Origin: Aestuariibacter sp. A3R04
GTDB lineage: Bacteria; Pseudomonadota; Gammaproteobacteria; Enterobacterales; Alteromonadaceae
Direction of reading: 5' to 3'
DNA: 64,000 bases
Assembly (NCBI RefSeq): GCF_018860805.1
Contig: NZ_JAHKQR010000012.1
Location: 1-64,000, forward strand
A model generated the notes under the pieces. The model saw only the letters and a list, made by a program, of their open reading frames with translations. It had not been told where the DNA came from and did no database searches. This document shows, piece by piece, positions 9,160 to 19,041 of the stretch (position 1 is the first letter of the stretch; each line of letters opens with the position of its first letter). A program made the position numbers and the translations under genes.

Positions 9160-10839
9160 ATGAAAAAACTGAAATCCTTGCTTCGCCAACTCATCGGCAG
9201 ATCCAAGCAGCAAAGTCTGACAATCGATATTGTGACACCAACGATAGACGGACAATGTGTGATCGGCTGGTATTTTACCAGTGAGGTAAGCTCGCTGGCT
9301 ATCGCAGACAAAGAAGGCATAGAAATTCCCGGTAAACAGATCGACATTGAGCGCCAGGATGTGGAGGCCAGTACGGGGCAGAGTGCCAAGGGTTTTCAAC
9401 TTACGGTTAAAACGAATAAATCCCTTAGTGAACTCAATCTGCTGGCAAAACAGACAAATGGTCAAATCTATACCATTCCGTTGACGTCCGCTTTGGTTGA
9501 TGAGCACCTGGGGCCAATACACTCTACGGCAACGGGCTCCATCGCGGGTTGTTTTGAATTGGGCGTGATTACCGGGAAGTATTTGTTTTTGGCCGGATGG
9601 CTCATTGACGATCGCCAAGCCACAGAATTCGTAATAAGCAATGGCCGCACAAATATTGTAAAAACAAAAAACCAGTTCCTTCGCTTCAGACGAGCAGACG
9701 TTGCGGAACCCTTTGGACGCAACTATGTTGACTCCGCTGGTATATTGCTGCTGTGTGAGCTCAGTGACGACGCAACTTTCGATAGTGAGAAGCCGTTGTT
9801 CGTCAACATATCGTTAAAGGATGGCGATACATCAGTAAAGGTTGACCAGATTTATTGTGATGAACCTCCGATGCAAAGCGCCAGGCGCATTTTAAATAGC
9901 TGGAACCCGCTTAACCCGCACCATATACAGAACAGTGATATTGTAGCTAAACCGCTTCAGTCTTTGTACGCCCGACAGCGTAATGTAAGCACTCAGCGGT
10001 ACGACTTTGGCGTTGCAACAGATAACCCTGAAGTTTCTTTTGTCATTCCGCTTTATGGTCGCTTCGACTTTATGCAATATCAAATTTCGCATTTTGAACG
10101 CGCCGGTTACGCGCAGAACTGCGAAATTATTTACGTTGTAGATGACCCTAAAATTGCAGCTAAAACACTGCGATTAGCTCAGAAACTATCAAGAATGTTT
10201 AAGCAATCATTTAGTGTTCTGGTGTTGGGGGAAAACGTTGGGTTTGGCCCCGCTAACAACATCGGCGTTCGTCACGCTAAAGCAGATAAGCTTATATTGA
10301 TGAATTCCGACGTATTGCCCTCTTCGGCAGATTGGTTTGAGCGCATGTTAACGCCGTTAAACGACGAAACCACTGGTATAGTTGGTGCACGGCTGCTTTT
10401 TGAAGACAGGGCTATACAACACGACGGTATGGCGCCAATGACTATCAGTGAATATCCCGGTCTTTTATTCAACGACCACCCCTATAAAGGCTGGCCAGAA
10501 AAGCTGTCTCCCCATGCCAGCACACTATCGGAGTGCGCTCTGGTTACGGCTGCATGCTGGGCGGTGAAAAAAGCAGACTTTATTTCTCTGGGTGGCTTTG
10601 ACCCAATTTATGTATTAGGTGATTTCGAAGATTCTGATTTGTGTCTGAAAATGCTTAAGAATGGCAAAAAGAACTACATTTGCCGCGATGCCGTACTTTT
10701 TCACTTAGAAAGACAATCACAAAACCTGGTTGACGAAGGAAAGTGGAAACACAGTGTAACCATCATCAATGCCATTACTTACAACAAGAGATGGAAGGCA
10801 GAGCTTGAAAAAATACGTGAGTCGGAAGAAGTAGCATGA
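9160..10839 (+). CDS. Glycosyltransferase family 2 protein with N-terminal extension
   Basis: The first gene of the glycan cluster is a cytoplasmic glycosyltransferase of unknown donor. The 559-residue product (from ATG 9160; a GTG at 9139 is an alternative and neither has a strong ribosome site) has about 290 N-terminal residues with no motif I recognise. A GT-A domain then begins at VSFVIPLYGRFDFM, with IYVVDDP, a family-typical GFGPANNIG, and the metal-binding LMNSDVLP. The late GGFDPIYVLGDFEDSDLC motif is as in rhamnosyltransferase-like GT2 enzymes. The N-terminal part may bind the acceptor. The stop overlaps the next start as ATGA, so translation is coupled. Confidence 0.82.
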   Translation: MKKLKSLLRQLIGRSKQQSLTIDIVTPTIDGQCVIGWYFTSEVSSLAIADKEGIEIPGKQIDIERQDVEASTGQSAKGFQLTVKTNKSLSELNLLAKQTNGQIYTIPLTSALVDEHLGPIHSTATGSIAGCFELGVITGKYLFLAGWLIDDRQATEFVISNGRTNIVKTKNQFLRFRRADVAEPFGRNYVDSAGILLLCELSDDATFDSEKPLFVNISLKDGDTSVKVDQIYCDEPPMQSARRILNSWNPLNPHHIQNSDIVAKPLQSLYARQRNVSTQRYDFGVATDNPEVSFVIPLYGRFDFMQYQISHFERAGYAQNCEIIYVVDDPKIAAKTLRLAQKLSRMFKQSFSVLVLGENVGFGPANNIGVRHAKADKLILMNSDVLPSSADWFERMLTPLNDETTGIVGARLLFEDRAIQHDGMAPMTISEYPGLLFNDHPYKGWPEKLSPHASTLSECALVTAACWAVKKADFISLGGFDPIYVLGDFEDSDLCLKMLKNGKKNYICRDAVLFHLERQSQNLVDEGKWKHSVTIINAITYNKRWKAELEKIRESEEVA

Positions 10840-12047
10840 AAAAAGTCCTGTTTATCTCACACGGCCATCCGGACATGAGTAAAGGCGGTGCAGAAGTCGC
10901 CTCCTGGAATCTATATCAGCAATTAAAAGACGAAGGTTTCGATTGCCTCTATATTGCCCGTACTGAACCCGGTTCTCACGGTGGCTCAACATTCTCCGTT
11001 CGGGGCGAGGAACTGTTATTTCACACCTCAATGGATGACTGGTTTACCCTTGGTACCAGTCAATTAAAGCCCCTGTTTGACGATTTGGGGCAATTAGTAA
11101 AAAAATATGCGCCTGACATCATACACATACATCACTATGCGCATATGGGGTTTGAAATTTTTTGCGCACTCAGACAAGCCGCCCCAACAGCAAAAATTGT
11201 CTTTACCATCCACGAATTTATGGCCATATGCATGCACAACGGTCAAATGGTGAAAAAAGGCTCGCTGAAACTGTGTAAGAAAGCACTGCCATCCGATTGT
11301 CATCAGTGTTTCCCCCAACATTCACCCGGCGATTTTTTCCTTCGTCAGCAGTATTTATTGGATCAGTTGAATTACGTTGATTGTTTTGTTTCCCCAAGTC
11401 ACTTCTTAGCACAACGCTACATTGAGTGGGGAATACCGGCAAGCAAAATGCACGTTATAGAGAATGTGCTGCCCGAGACAAAATCAATACCTCCGCGCAC
11501 GCTGGCACCGGGGGAAAAACGAACGAAACTCGCCTTTTTTGGCCAGATAAACCCGTACAAAGGGCTGAATATTTTACTTTCTGCACTGAACAGTTTACCC
11601 GAAGCGGTTAGGTCACAAATTTCCCTCGATATTCACGGTGCAAATCTGGATAAGCAGGAAGTATCTTTCCAAAAGAGTATTCAAGCACAGCTGGATAGAT
11701 TAAGTGATTGTGTAACTTTACGTGGCGCATACGAAGCAGAACAATTGCCTGGCCTGCTGGCAGATTGCGATTGGGTAGTTATCCCTTCTATCTGGTGGGA
11801 AAACTCTCCGGTAGTGATCCAAGAAGCGATTGCCCATGGACGGCCCTTGATCGGTTCCAATATTGGCGGCATGAAAGAAAAAATAGAAAACATTGCCGGG
11901 CTGACATTCGAAGCCCGCAGCCCATCATCTTTAGCAAGTACGATTTGTAACGCCATAGAAACAGACGTATTCGATGAGTGGCAGGCTAAACTTTCCGCCA
12001 ATGAAACAGCGTTTCAGGAGCACGTTGCTCTGTTAAATGCGCTTTAA
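10836..12047 (+). CDS. Glycosyltransferase family 4 (GT-B fold)
   Basis: A retaining glycosyltransferase of 403 residues. The N-terminal domain begins LFISHGHPDMSKGGAE, the glycine-rich acceptor-side loop common in GT4. The C-terminal nucleotide-sugar domain includes FFGQINPYKGLN and WENSPVVIQEAIAHGRP, the E-x7-E motif of GT4 enzymes, followed by GSNIGGMKE. The middle contains several cysteines (about 145-160, C..DCHQC), which is uncommon but seen in some GT4 proteins. It is fused by a 4-base overlap to the preceding GT2 gene and is 38 bases before the first pyruvyltransferase. Specificity is unknown. Confidence 0.88.
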   Translation: MKKVLFISHGHPDMSKGGAEVASWNLYQQLKDEGFDCLYIARTEPGSHGGSTFSVRGEELLFHTSMDDWFTLGTSQLKPLFDDLGQLVKKYAPDIIHIHHYAHMGFEIFCALRQAAPTAKIVFTIHEFMAICMHNGQMVKKGSLKLCKKALPSDCHQCFPQHSPGDFFLRQQYLLDQLNYVDCFVSPSHFLAQRYIEWGIPASKMHVIENVLPETKSIPPRTLAPGEKRTKLAFFGQINPYKGLNILLSALNSLPEAVRSQISLDIHGANLDKQEVSFQKSIQAQLDRLSDCVTLRGAYEAEQLPGLLADCDWVVIPSIWWENSPVVIQEAIAHGRPLIGSNIGGMKEKIENIAGLTFEARSPSSLASTICNAIETDVFDEWQAKLSANETAFQEHVALLNAL

Positions 12048-12085
12048 ACAGCGATATTAATTACTATTTTAGGACTCGGTACTAT

Positions 12086-13249
12086 ATGAAGATTGGTGTC
12101 ATTACCAACTTGGTGAAAATAGACGAATTTGTAGCAAAAGAGATGGCCACAGCAGATACTGACGCATGGATGACGGCTACTGGCGGCAATACGGGAAATG
12201 TGGCGTTTGTTCAGGGTATTAAGAACATTCTTGGCGATAGTTTTGGCACTGTTTACTGGGGCGACAACCCAAAGGCAGTAAATACACATTACGACATGCT
12301 CGTAATTTGTTGCGCAAACCAGATTGGCAGTCACGTAGATTTGGCCGGCTGGGCAGACCGTTTAAAGCACTTTGATCTACCCACGGTATTCATTGGGCTC
12401 GGAGCGCAAAGCGACAAGATTGGCAACATGCCAGAAATACCTGCAGGCAGCAAAGCTTTTCTTGAATTGACAAAGCAACTCAGGCCAGATCCGAACACCC
12501 CGAATATCATCACCCGGGGAAATTTTAGTTCGCAGGTCCTTGAACATTATGGTGTGGAAAGTTCCCCATATGGATGCCCTTCGCAATTCATTTCAACGCA
12601 AACCGAACTCGGTCAAAAATGTTTAGCGCACCAAAAGCGCGCTAAATACGAGCGAATAATGACGGCGGCGGGAAATCCTTGGCATCCGTCTTTCACCCTC
12701 GAAAACACGCTAACGGAAATGGTTGAAAAATACCGGGGCGATTACATATTGCAACACCCTAAAGCGCTTATTCAGCTAGCATTAGGTGAAACAGATGGGT
12801 TTGAAGAGGCTCATATTAAGCGATATGAAAAAGTGTATTCTCGCATTGGCAACTGGGAGGATATTAAAGCGTGGTTTGAGAGTTTTGCCGTGTTCTTTGC
12901 CGATGCGCAGAACTGGATGCACTATTCAAAACACTTTACATTAGCAATTGGCCCCCGCTATCACGGCGTTGCATTGCCAATACAAGCTGGTGTTCCGGGT
13001 AAAGTTATCTTCATCGATTCCCGCACTGAAGAGCTCTCTGTGACTACGGGTATTCCTACTTTATCTTACAAAGAAGTGGAACATTTAACTGCAGAAGAAC
13101 TTATAGAACGGTGTCGCTGGAATGACGCTGACGCGCAACACTATGACTCAGTCAGAGGAAAAAATGCAGCCAGTTATAAAACGTTTCTCGAAGCCAATGA
13201 TTTACCTGTCGACACCACTCTGATCGAACTAGCAAGCCCGGAGATATAA
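12086..13249 (+). CDS. Polysaccharide pyruvyltransferase family protein, copy 1
   Basis: This family transfers pyruvate from phosphoenolpyruvate to a sugar as a ketal, giving the glycan an acidic group; the substrate here is unknown. The 387-residue protein has the family features: an early GNTGN segment, the central TRGNFSSQVLEHYGV (domain boundary), YGCPSQF, ILQHPK, and the C-terminal GPRYHGVALPIQAGVP. IDSRTEEL follows. It has no signal peptide or membrane segment. The next gene, 4 bases downstream, is a diverged paralog of the same length and layout, so the pair arose by duplication. Confidence 0.83.
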   Translation: MKIGVITNLVKIDEFVAKEMATADTDAWMTATGGNTGNVAFVQGIKNILGDSFGTVYWGDNPKAVNTHYDMLVICCANQIGSHVDLAGWADRLKHFDLPTVFIGLGAQSDKIGNMPEIPAGSKAFLELTKQLRPDPNTPNIITRGNFSSQVLEHYGVESSPYGCPSQFISTQTELGQKCLAHQKRAKYERIMTAAGNPWHPSFTLENTLTEMVEKYRGDYILQHPKALIQLALGETDGFEEAHIKRYEKVYSRIGNWEDIKAWFESFAVFFADAQNWMHYSKHFTLAIGPRYHGVALPIQAGVPGKVIFIDSRTEELSVTTGIPTLSYKEVEHLTAEELIERCRWNDADAQHYDSVRGKNAASYKTFLEANDLPVDTTLIELASPEI

Positions 13250-13253
13250 ACAA

Positions 13254-14408
13254 ATGACAAAACTTATGGGACTTGGCTCAGGTAACAACAAACTTGTAAC
13301 AAACTACAAAGAACTTTATTTATCGGCATCGAGTAATACTGGTAATTTATTATTTAATTACGCTTTAGAACAATTAATTGAACTAAGCGGAACGGATGTA
13401 AGATGGTCCACCCCAGCAGAAAAAATTAATCAAATGGGTGAAAGCTTGTTGATACCAATGGCAAACAATATCGGCAGACACATGGATCTTGAGAAATCAG
13501 GGCCCAAAATCAAAGATGTTGAAGTACCGGTAGTCGTTATGGGGCTCGGCGCCCAGTTTCCCCTTGATGCTGATTTTGAACAAGCTTTTAATCTCATCCC
13601 CGATTCGTCTAAAACCTGGCTCGAAACACTTTGCAGTAAGTCAAACCAAGCCAATGTTTCAGTGCGTGGTAAATTGACTCACCGTGTTTTTGAAAAACTG
13701 GGGCTGGGGCACAAAGCAGTTCCTCTTGGGTGCCCATCTCACTTTTTAAGCAACAATAAAAACTTAGGGCAGTTATTGCAGGAAAAGAGCAAGTCGCTCC
13801 TACAAAATGGAATAGAGAACAAAATAGGCATTACTGCTGGTAATCCGGCTATTGCGAACCTGGTCAAACTTGAGCAATTTTTAATTTCACAAATTAATAA
13901 CTTCGGTGGTATGTATATTGTTCAACATCCCAAGGACTTAATCTGTTTGGCAGAAAATTGGCTGGCAGATTTAACCGAAGATGAAATTAACATGGTGCAA
14001 GAAAGGTTTTTCCCGAACGCATCTTCAAGTCAAATGCATCAGTGGTTCCGCTCACACGCACATACTTACGTTTCAATTCCACAGTGGTTTCGCGATATTT
14101 CAAAAACAGACTTTGTCACTGGAACGCGTATTCACGGTTGTCAAATTGCGCTTCAAGCCGGTGTACCTGCGGTATGCTTGCATATTGACTCCAGAACAAA
14201 AGAACTATGCGAAACAATGCAAATTCCGACAATCCCGGCACGCGATTTTCAAAAAGCGCCGTCAATGGACCAGCTGTTGGAGCTTGTTGCTACCTGGGAT
14301 TGGGAGCAATACGATGCAAACCGTATGGATCTGGCAAAGAAAACACGCCAGTTTGTGGAAGATAATGGGTTGTCTCCCTCCAGCCATTTTCAATCTCTAG
14401 TAAGTTAA
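13254..14408 (+). CDS. Polysaccharide pyruvyltransferase family protein, copy 2
   Basis: A 384-residue paralog of the preceding gene. Matching landmarks are SASSNTGNLLF near the N-terminus, SVRGKLTHRVFEKLG, PLGCPSHFL, IVQHPKDLI, and GTRIHGCQIALQAGVP followed by IDSRTKELCETM. Overall identity is modest, which suggests a different acceptor sugar or a heteromeric partner rather than a recent copy. Its start has AAACAA rather than a clear ribosome site, so coupling to copy 1 (4-base gap) is likely. The base composition is visibly more AT-rich than that of the housekeeping genes in the window. Confidence 0.8.
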   Translation: MTKLMGLGSGNNKLVTNYKELYLSASSNTGNLLFNYALEQLIELSGTDVRWSTPAEKINQMGESLLIPMANNIGRHMDLEKSGPKIKDVEVPVVVMGLGAQFPLDADFEQAFNLIPDSSKTWLETLCSKSNQANVSVRGKLTHRVFEKLGLGHKAVPLGCPSHFLSNNKNLGQLLQEKSKSLLQNGIENKIGITAGNPAIANLVKLEQFLISQINNFGGMYIVQHPKDLICLAENWLADLTEDEINMVQERFFPNASSSQMHQWFRSHAHTYVSIPQWFRDISKTDFVTGTRIHGCQIALQAGVPAVCLHIDSRTKELCETMQIPTIPARDFQKAPSMDQLLELVATWDWEQYDANRMDLAKKTRQFVEDNGLSPSSHFQSLVS

Positions 14409-14410
14409 TA

Positions 14411-16810
14411 GTGAAACACTTAGCAAGCTCGTTTTATCTCGTCAGCGGGTTTCACCGCAGTGGAACCTCAGCCATTGCAAAAACACTATCTGACAACGGC
14501 GTCGATATGGGGCAAAACTTGATGGGTGCAAGTTTTGCCAATCCTGCCGGCCATGTAGAAGACCTCCCCTTAGTCAATATCCACGATGCAATGCTTGCCT
14601 CATGTGGTAAAGACTGGCGGTGTCACGATGCTGTACAACTCTCTCCACCGGAATTTTTAACCACTAGATTACGCCAATATGTGGAGAGCCGAATTGCCGA
14701 TGGAAAAATGGTTGGCGCGAAAGATCCAAGAGCGGTCCATTTCCTCAACTCATGGCTAAAAGCAACAAACCAGAGTGTAAAATCCATTTTTTTGGTCAGA
14801 GACTGGCGATACTCAGTTTCCTCTTTGCTCAAACGCCACAGTAGAGACTTACTCAATACCACTAGCGAGATGGCGCACCGGCAGACCGATTTATCATTTT
14901 GGCAATATCCAGACCTTGGTGCCAAAATGTGGCTGGCCTCCTCAAAAGCAATTTTAGCATGGTATCGCTTCGCGCCTGAAGACACATTAATCCTTCCCTT
15001 TTCTGCCTTTCAAAAGCAAAAAGACGCACTATTTGAAATTGCAGATGCAAAAGGGTTTAACGCTGATATCTTTAAGCGCACTTCCTCATACTCAGATAGC
15101 CTGCTGCAATCATCAATCCCCCAGTCGTTTATAGAGATGCTATCCCCTTCTGTGATAAAAGCCTGTGACGAGATGCTTAGCACCTTGTATGACAACAGCA
15201 AGGGCCTTCATTCAGATGAACAATGCAAGTTGACCCCTGTTCATGGGATGACCCGTGAGTTACATGTAAAAATAAGCAAACAAGATGAAAGAGACTGCAG
15301 CCCATTTTTCTTCCCAGCAATAAACTATGAGCAATTTTCTATTCCGGAAATAGTTGAGCTGATTAAACAATTGCCAGAACAAGAACGGCAACGTTTTAAC
15401 TGGCAATCACTTCTGAGCAGACAGGACATCACAGCTAAAGACTTAGAAGCGATATTCGTGATATCAACGAAATATGGCCAACTAGACACTGCAGAGGCCG
15501 CGGTGTTCAGATTGTTACAGCGCAAAGAGGCAGCGTGGCGCTGGATGCATCTGGGCGATATATATGTTAAGCGAAAACTAATACCGGAAGCAGAGCGATG
15601 CTTTTCGAAAGCACGTCAAATGGCGCCAACAAATTCAACATTTCTTGCTCGACTGGCAGACATTGAAATCTACAAAGGGAATATTCTCAAAGCACGTGCA
15701 TTAATAGATGAAGCCGTTGCATTAGACCCCAATAAACCAGCCATAAACTTAGCAAAACAGAGGTTACAACAAGCGACCGCTGAAAAAAAAGACGCAATTA
15801 CCTCCCCTGCGGTTATGCCTGTCATTCACAACTACCAGGATGTGGTCGATGAAATGACAAAAGACTACAACCTAGGAAAGCTACTGGACGACTACGTGGT
15901 AAGAAGTGCATTTGTTAGCCGGAATAATCTGTCATGGCTTAGTAAGGGCCTGGAAGACGTAACACCGTCTGCAAGAATTTGTTTTATCGACTACATGCTT
16001 GCACACTTATCCAAGTACTGGTCACAGATAGTGCTCCAAACAGAATTATTGGCAGCGCCTGCTTTTGAAACGTATCCATTGGATACGTCTCACCAGATTA
16101 ACAGCGACGTTAAGATAGGCGTTCATATACACGTTTTTTATGTAGAGTTACTTGCCGAAATACTTGAGTTTTTAGCAAACCTGCCATACTCGCCTACACT
16201 GGTCGTGACTTATCCAACCGGCGTTGTAATACCTAAAAAATCAATTAGGGCACATTTTCCCAACACACACTTTATTCCCACCCAGAATAGAGGCCGGGAT
16301 ATTGCACCTTGGTTAATACATGCAGTACCACTCCTACAGGATTGCGATTTAGTATTAAAACTTCACACTAAGTCATCTTCACATAGTAGTCATTTGGTGG
16401 GGTGGAGATTACAGTTAATTTGGAGCCTTTTGGGCAGTCGTTCAATTATTGAAGAGACAATTGATAAATTTATCCGTTGTCCTCAACTCGGCCTTGTCTC
16501 CCCTCCTTATCACACTGGCATCGTGAGTGATATTGGCTGGGGCAGTAACAAACCATTGTGTGACGAATTAGCGACCAAAATGAATATAAGTTTGTCGACA
16601 AATCATATTGATTTCGCCGCAGGCTCTATGTTTTGGTATAAACCGAAAGCGATAAGAAAGCTCACAGATTTGAAATGGGATTACGAAGATTTTCCTGATG
16701 AAAGTGGACAAATAGATGGCACAATTATGCATGCTATTGAGCGTATCATCGTTCCTTGCATAGAGGCTGATAACTTTCGTACCGATATTAGCCAACCATA
16801 CCCAAAATGA
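14411..16810 (+). CDS. Three-part protein: sulfotransferase, TPR, RgpF-like domain
   Basis: A 799-residue fusion starting at GTG, 2 bases after the preceding stop. Residues 1-260 form a sulfotransferase-like domain with the PAPS phosphate-binding loop GFHRSGTSAIAKTL (13-26) and IFLVRDWRYSVSSLL as the second PAPS motif. Residues about 370-460 are TPR-like helices (WMHLGDIYVKRKLIPEAERCF; LADIEIYKGNILKARALIDEA). The last 240 residues match the rhamnan synthesis F family: IGVHIHVFYVELLAEI, QNRGRDIAPWL, LKLHTKSS, GSMFWYKPKA. The likely reading is one polypeptide that extends and sulfates the glycan. The family of each part is inferred from motifs only. Confidence 0.8.
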   Translation: MKHLASSFYLVSGFHRSGTSAIAKTLSDNGVDMGQNLMGASFANPAGHVEDLPLVNIHDAMLASCGKDWRCHDAVQLSPPEFLTTRLRQYVESRIADGKMVGAKDPRAVHFLNSWLKATNQSVKSIFLVRDWRYSVSSLLKRHSRDLLNTTSEMAHRQTDLSFWQYPDLGAKMWLASSKAILAWYRFAPEDTLILPFSAFQKQKDALFEIADAKGFNADIFKRTSSYSDSLLQSSIPQSFIEMLSPSVIKACDEMLSTLYDNSKGLHSDEQCKLTPVHGMTRELHVKISKQDERDCSPFFFPAINYEQFSIPEIVELIKQLPEQERQRFNWQSLLSRQDITAKDLEAIFVISTKYGQLDTAEAAVFRLLQRKEAAWRWMHLGDIYVKRKLIPEAERCFSKARQMAPTNSTFLARLADIEIYKGNILKARALIDEAVALDPNKPAINLAKQRLQQATAEKKDAITSPAVMPVIHNYQDVVDEMTKDYNLGKLLDDYVVRSAFVSRNNLSWLSKGLEDVTPSARICFIDYMLAHLSKYWSQIVLQTELLAAPAFETYPLDTSHQINSDVKIGVHIHVFYVELLAEILEFLANLPYSPTLVVTYPTGVVIPKKSIRAHFPNTHFIPTQNRGRDIAPWLIHAVPLLQDCDLVLKLHTKSSSHSSHLVGWRLQLIWSLLGSRSIIEETIDKFIRCPQLGLVSPPYHTGIVSDIGWGSNKPLCDELATKMNISLSTNHIDFAAGSMFWYKPKAIRKLTDLKWDYEDFPDESGQIDGTIMHAIERIIVPCIEADNFRTDISQPYPK

Positions 16811-16854
16811 CGTTTGCATTTTCGCGAAACACCATACCTCTTTAGTAAACCAAT

Positions 16855-17916
16855 ATGAACATACCTGAAATACAATTTTTAGAAAGCGCCGTGGTTTGTC
16901 CAATACAGAATTTTAATGTCCGGAAAAAGACGTTTTATGCTGGCGTCATTTCACGTGAAGGCGTACCGTGCGAACTCGCAGAACAAAAGAAAACTAACTT
17001 TTGCAATATTCCCCCAAAAATACCTGCGGAACCGGTTAAACACCTTCGTGGTCGTTGGCTATTCTGTGGCATGTTGCAAAATAGGCATTTTGGTCACTTC
17101 CTAACGGAAAGCCTCACCAGGTTATGGGCCGTGAAGCAATGTACCAATATCGATGGGATCTTATTCTATTTACGCTCTCCGGAAGCGAAGATAGCGGGGT
17201 TTGTTGACAAAATAACAACAAAACTCATTGGCAACATTAAGGTTCACTATATTATTGAACCCACTAGAGTAGAAGAACTGATTGTGCCATCCCAGTTAGG
17301 CCACGAAAAACACGGTCACATATTAAACCATCGATATAACGCTCAGATATTGCGCAACTTAACATGTGGCGATCACTCTCGCCCCTATGCAGACAAAATC
17401 TATGTTTCACGTTCTAATTTGAGGGGGCATGAAGGCGCTTTCCTAAATGAAAAATATCTGGAAAATCTGTTAGAAAAAGAAGGCTACCTTATTGTTCACC
17501 CTCAGGAAATGACAATTGACGAACAGCTCCATTACTACGCGAACGCGAAAAAGTTAATATTTGCCGATGGCTCCGCTTTTCATCTATTTGTACTGGTAGC
17601 AAACCAGGAGCAGGACGTATTTGTTGTTTGGAGAAGAAAAAAACACGCATTATTTGATGAACAATTAAGATCTTTCACCGGTAAAGACACAAAAGGACAG
17701 CCGTGTTTACAGGGGTATTACGCATTAAAAAGTGATAATTATAGCAGTGCAACGCAAAAATCGATTCTCAACTTTGAAAAACTTCGTGCACAGCTACATA
17801 GCTCAGGTTTCATTGCATCTTCAAAATGGGCGCAACCCAGCAACGAGCAGGTTCATCAGGAAGTACAGGAGCTCCAGCAGCGCTTTAAAAAGGAATATGA
17901 ATTTTTTGAAAGTTAA
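16855..17916 (+). CDS. Family 61-type glycosyltransferase (DUF563)
   Basis: A putative glycosyltransferase of 353 residues. Characteristic segments are LFCGMLQNRHFGHFLTESL (an N/H-rich first motif), a central basic HGHILNHRY, KIYVSRSNLRG, and the C-terminal IFADGSAFHLFVLV, which matches the DUF563/GT61 pattern of a His/Gly-rich active-site loop. No transmembrane segment or signal peptide is seen, so it acts in the cytoplasm, unlike eukaryotic Golgi members of the family. It lies 44 bases after the sulfotransferase fusion and 41 before the GSCFA gene. Donor sugar unknown. Confidence 0.75.
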   Translation: MNIPEIQFLESAVVCPIQNFNVRKKTFYAGVISREGVPCELAEQKKTNFCNIPPKIPAEPVKHLRGRWLFCGMLQNRHFGHFLTESLTRLWAVKQCTNIDGILFYLRSPEAKIAGFVDKITTKLIGNIKVHYIIEPTRVEELIVPSQLGHEKHGHILNHRYNAQILRNLTCGDHSRPYADKIYVSRSNLRGHEGAFLNEKYLENLLEKEGYLIVHPQEMTIDEQLHYYANAKKLIFADGSAFHLFVLVANQEQDVFVVWRRKKHALFDEQLRSFTGKDTKGQPCLQGYYALKSDNYSSATQKSILNFEKLRAQLHSSGFIASSKWAQPSNEQVHQEVQELQQRFKKEYEFFES

Positions 17917-17957
17917 CCGCCATCTTGAAAGAAAACATTTTTAAAGGTCAAACGAAT

Positions 17958-18890
17958 ATGGAAACACAAACAGCGTTAACCGCTGCAAGAAAGAATAAAC
18001 ACCGCTCAATGGTGAAGTATGTGTCGAACAAAGAGAGCTACGCTAACCTGGTGCACTCACCGAAATTCAGTTTATCCGAAGATACTGCCTTTTTTACTAT
18101 TGGGTCTTGTTTCGCTCGCAATATCGAGAATTACCTGAATAAAAAGAAAATAAGCTACTTTAGCCAGGTTCCCTATGTCAAAGGTGAATATTTCAAGGTG
18201 CCAGGCCCTGACCGAACGGGTTATCAAAATGTATATACGCCCGGCTCTGTACTGGAGATGAGTAAACTCATTTCCCACCCCGACCCTTTTCACAGTATTG
18301 TAGAAGTCAAAGGCTTGTACTATGACCTGTTAACACACGGGCTAAAAGGTATCAGTAAAGAAGACACAATATCGATTAGAGAGGGCTTAATTGAAACATA
18401 CTCCAGGTTGTCAAAGGTTGATGTCATCATCATTACACTTGGCTATAACGAAGCGTGGCGGTTTAAGCCAGCGAATTCATGGGTAAATCAATCACCCGGC
18501 GAGCCTAATTTACGTCCCTTGGCTGAAGATTTTGATTTCCATATTCTAGATGTAAATGACGTGACCGATATGCTTGTGCAGGCCACTGAGAACTTTCGCG
18601 CCATAAACAAAGAAATTAAAATTATATATACGGTTTCACCCGTCCCCTTAAGTGCTACTTTTTCTGAAAAACACATAGTCGTTGCGAATCAATTTTCAAA
18701 GTCCACTTTGCGATGCGCTGCTGAAAATCTAGCGAGTCAATTTGACTTTGTTGACTATTTCCCGTCATATGAAATCATTGTCAACACTGAATATAAAAAA
18801 GCTTTTAAAGAAGACGGAATACACGTTCAGGCAGAAGCTGTTGAAAATGTAATGAACATATTCTTTGATTCATATTTCTCTGAAAAATAA
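17958..18890 (+). CDS. GSCFA-domain protein (SGNH-hydrolase-like)
   Basis: A 310-residue protein carrying the name-giving GSCFA motif (residues 49-53) in FFTIGSCFARNIE, followed by VYTPGSVLEM, IITLGYNEAW and the late VSPVPLSATF. The family is related in pattern to GDSL/SGNH esterases, where the Ser/Gly motif and a late Asp/His do catalysis, so acetyl or acyl transfer on the glycan is a reasonable guess but not shown. I chose ATG 17958 because AAAGGT precedes it; an upstream TTG at 17925 is in frame but weak. It sits between a GT61 enzyme and sulfotransferases, which points to glycan decoration. Confidence 0.8.
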   Translation: METQTALTAARKNKHRSMVKYVSNKESYANLVHSPKFSLSEDTAFFTIGSCFARNIENYLNKKKISYFSQVPYVKGEYFKVPGPDRTGYQNVYTPGSVLEMSKLISHPDPFHSIVEVKGLYYDLLTHGLKGISKEDTISIREGLIETYSRLSKVDVIIITLGYNEAWRFKPANSWVNQSPGEPNLRPLAEDFDFHILDVNDVTDMLVQATENFRAINKEIKIIYTVSPVPLSATFSEKHIVVANQFSKSTLRCAAENLASQFDFVDYFPSYEIIVNTEYKKAFKEDGIHVQAEAVENVMNIFFDSYFSEK

Positions 18891-18924
18891 ACATTTTAGC
18901 AGCTTTTACAACTAAGATTTTTCA

Positions 18925-19020
18925 ATGGATAATTTCGCAGTTAAAACTGAAGTACATCGCTACGTCAACACGCAGATTTTGTTCCAAACAAGAAAATATA
19001 AAGCACAAGAAAACCAGTGA
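18925..19020 (+). CDS. Possible 31-residue reading frame before the tandem sulfotransferase
   Basis: ATG 18925 to TGA 19018 encodes 31 residues and is in the same frame as the next gene, which restarts at GTG 19042. No good ribosome site precedes it and the peptide has no motif. It may be the remnant of an N-terminal part cut off by a stop codon, or simply an intergenic frame. Confidence 0.2.
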   Translation: MDNFAVKTEVHRYVNTQILFQTRKYKAQENQ

Positions 19021-19041
19021 GAGCATACTGAGGTAGCAATA

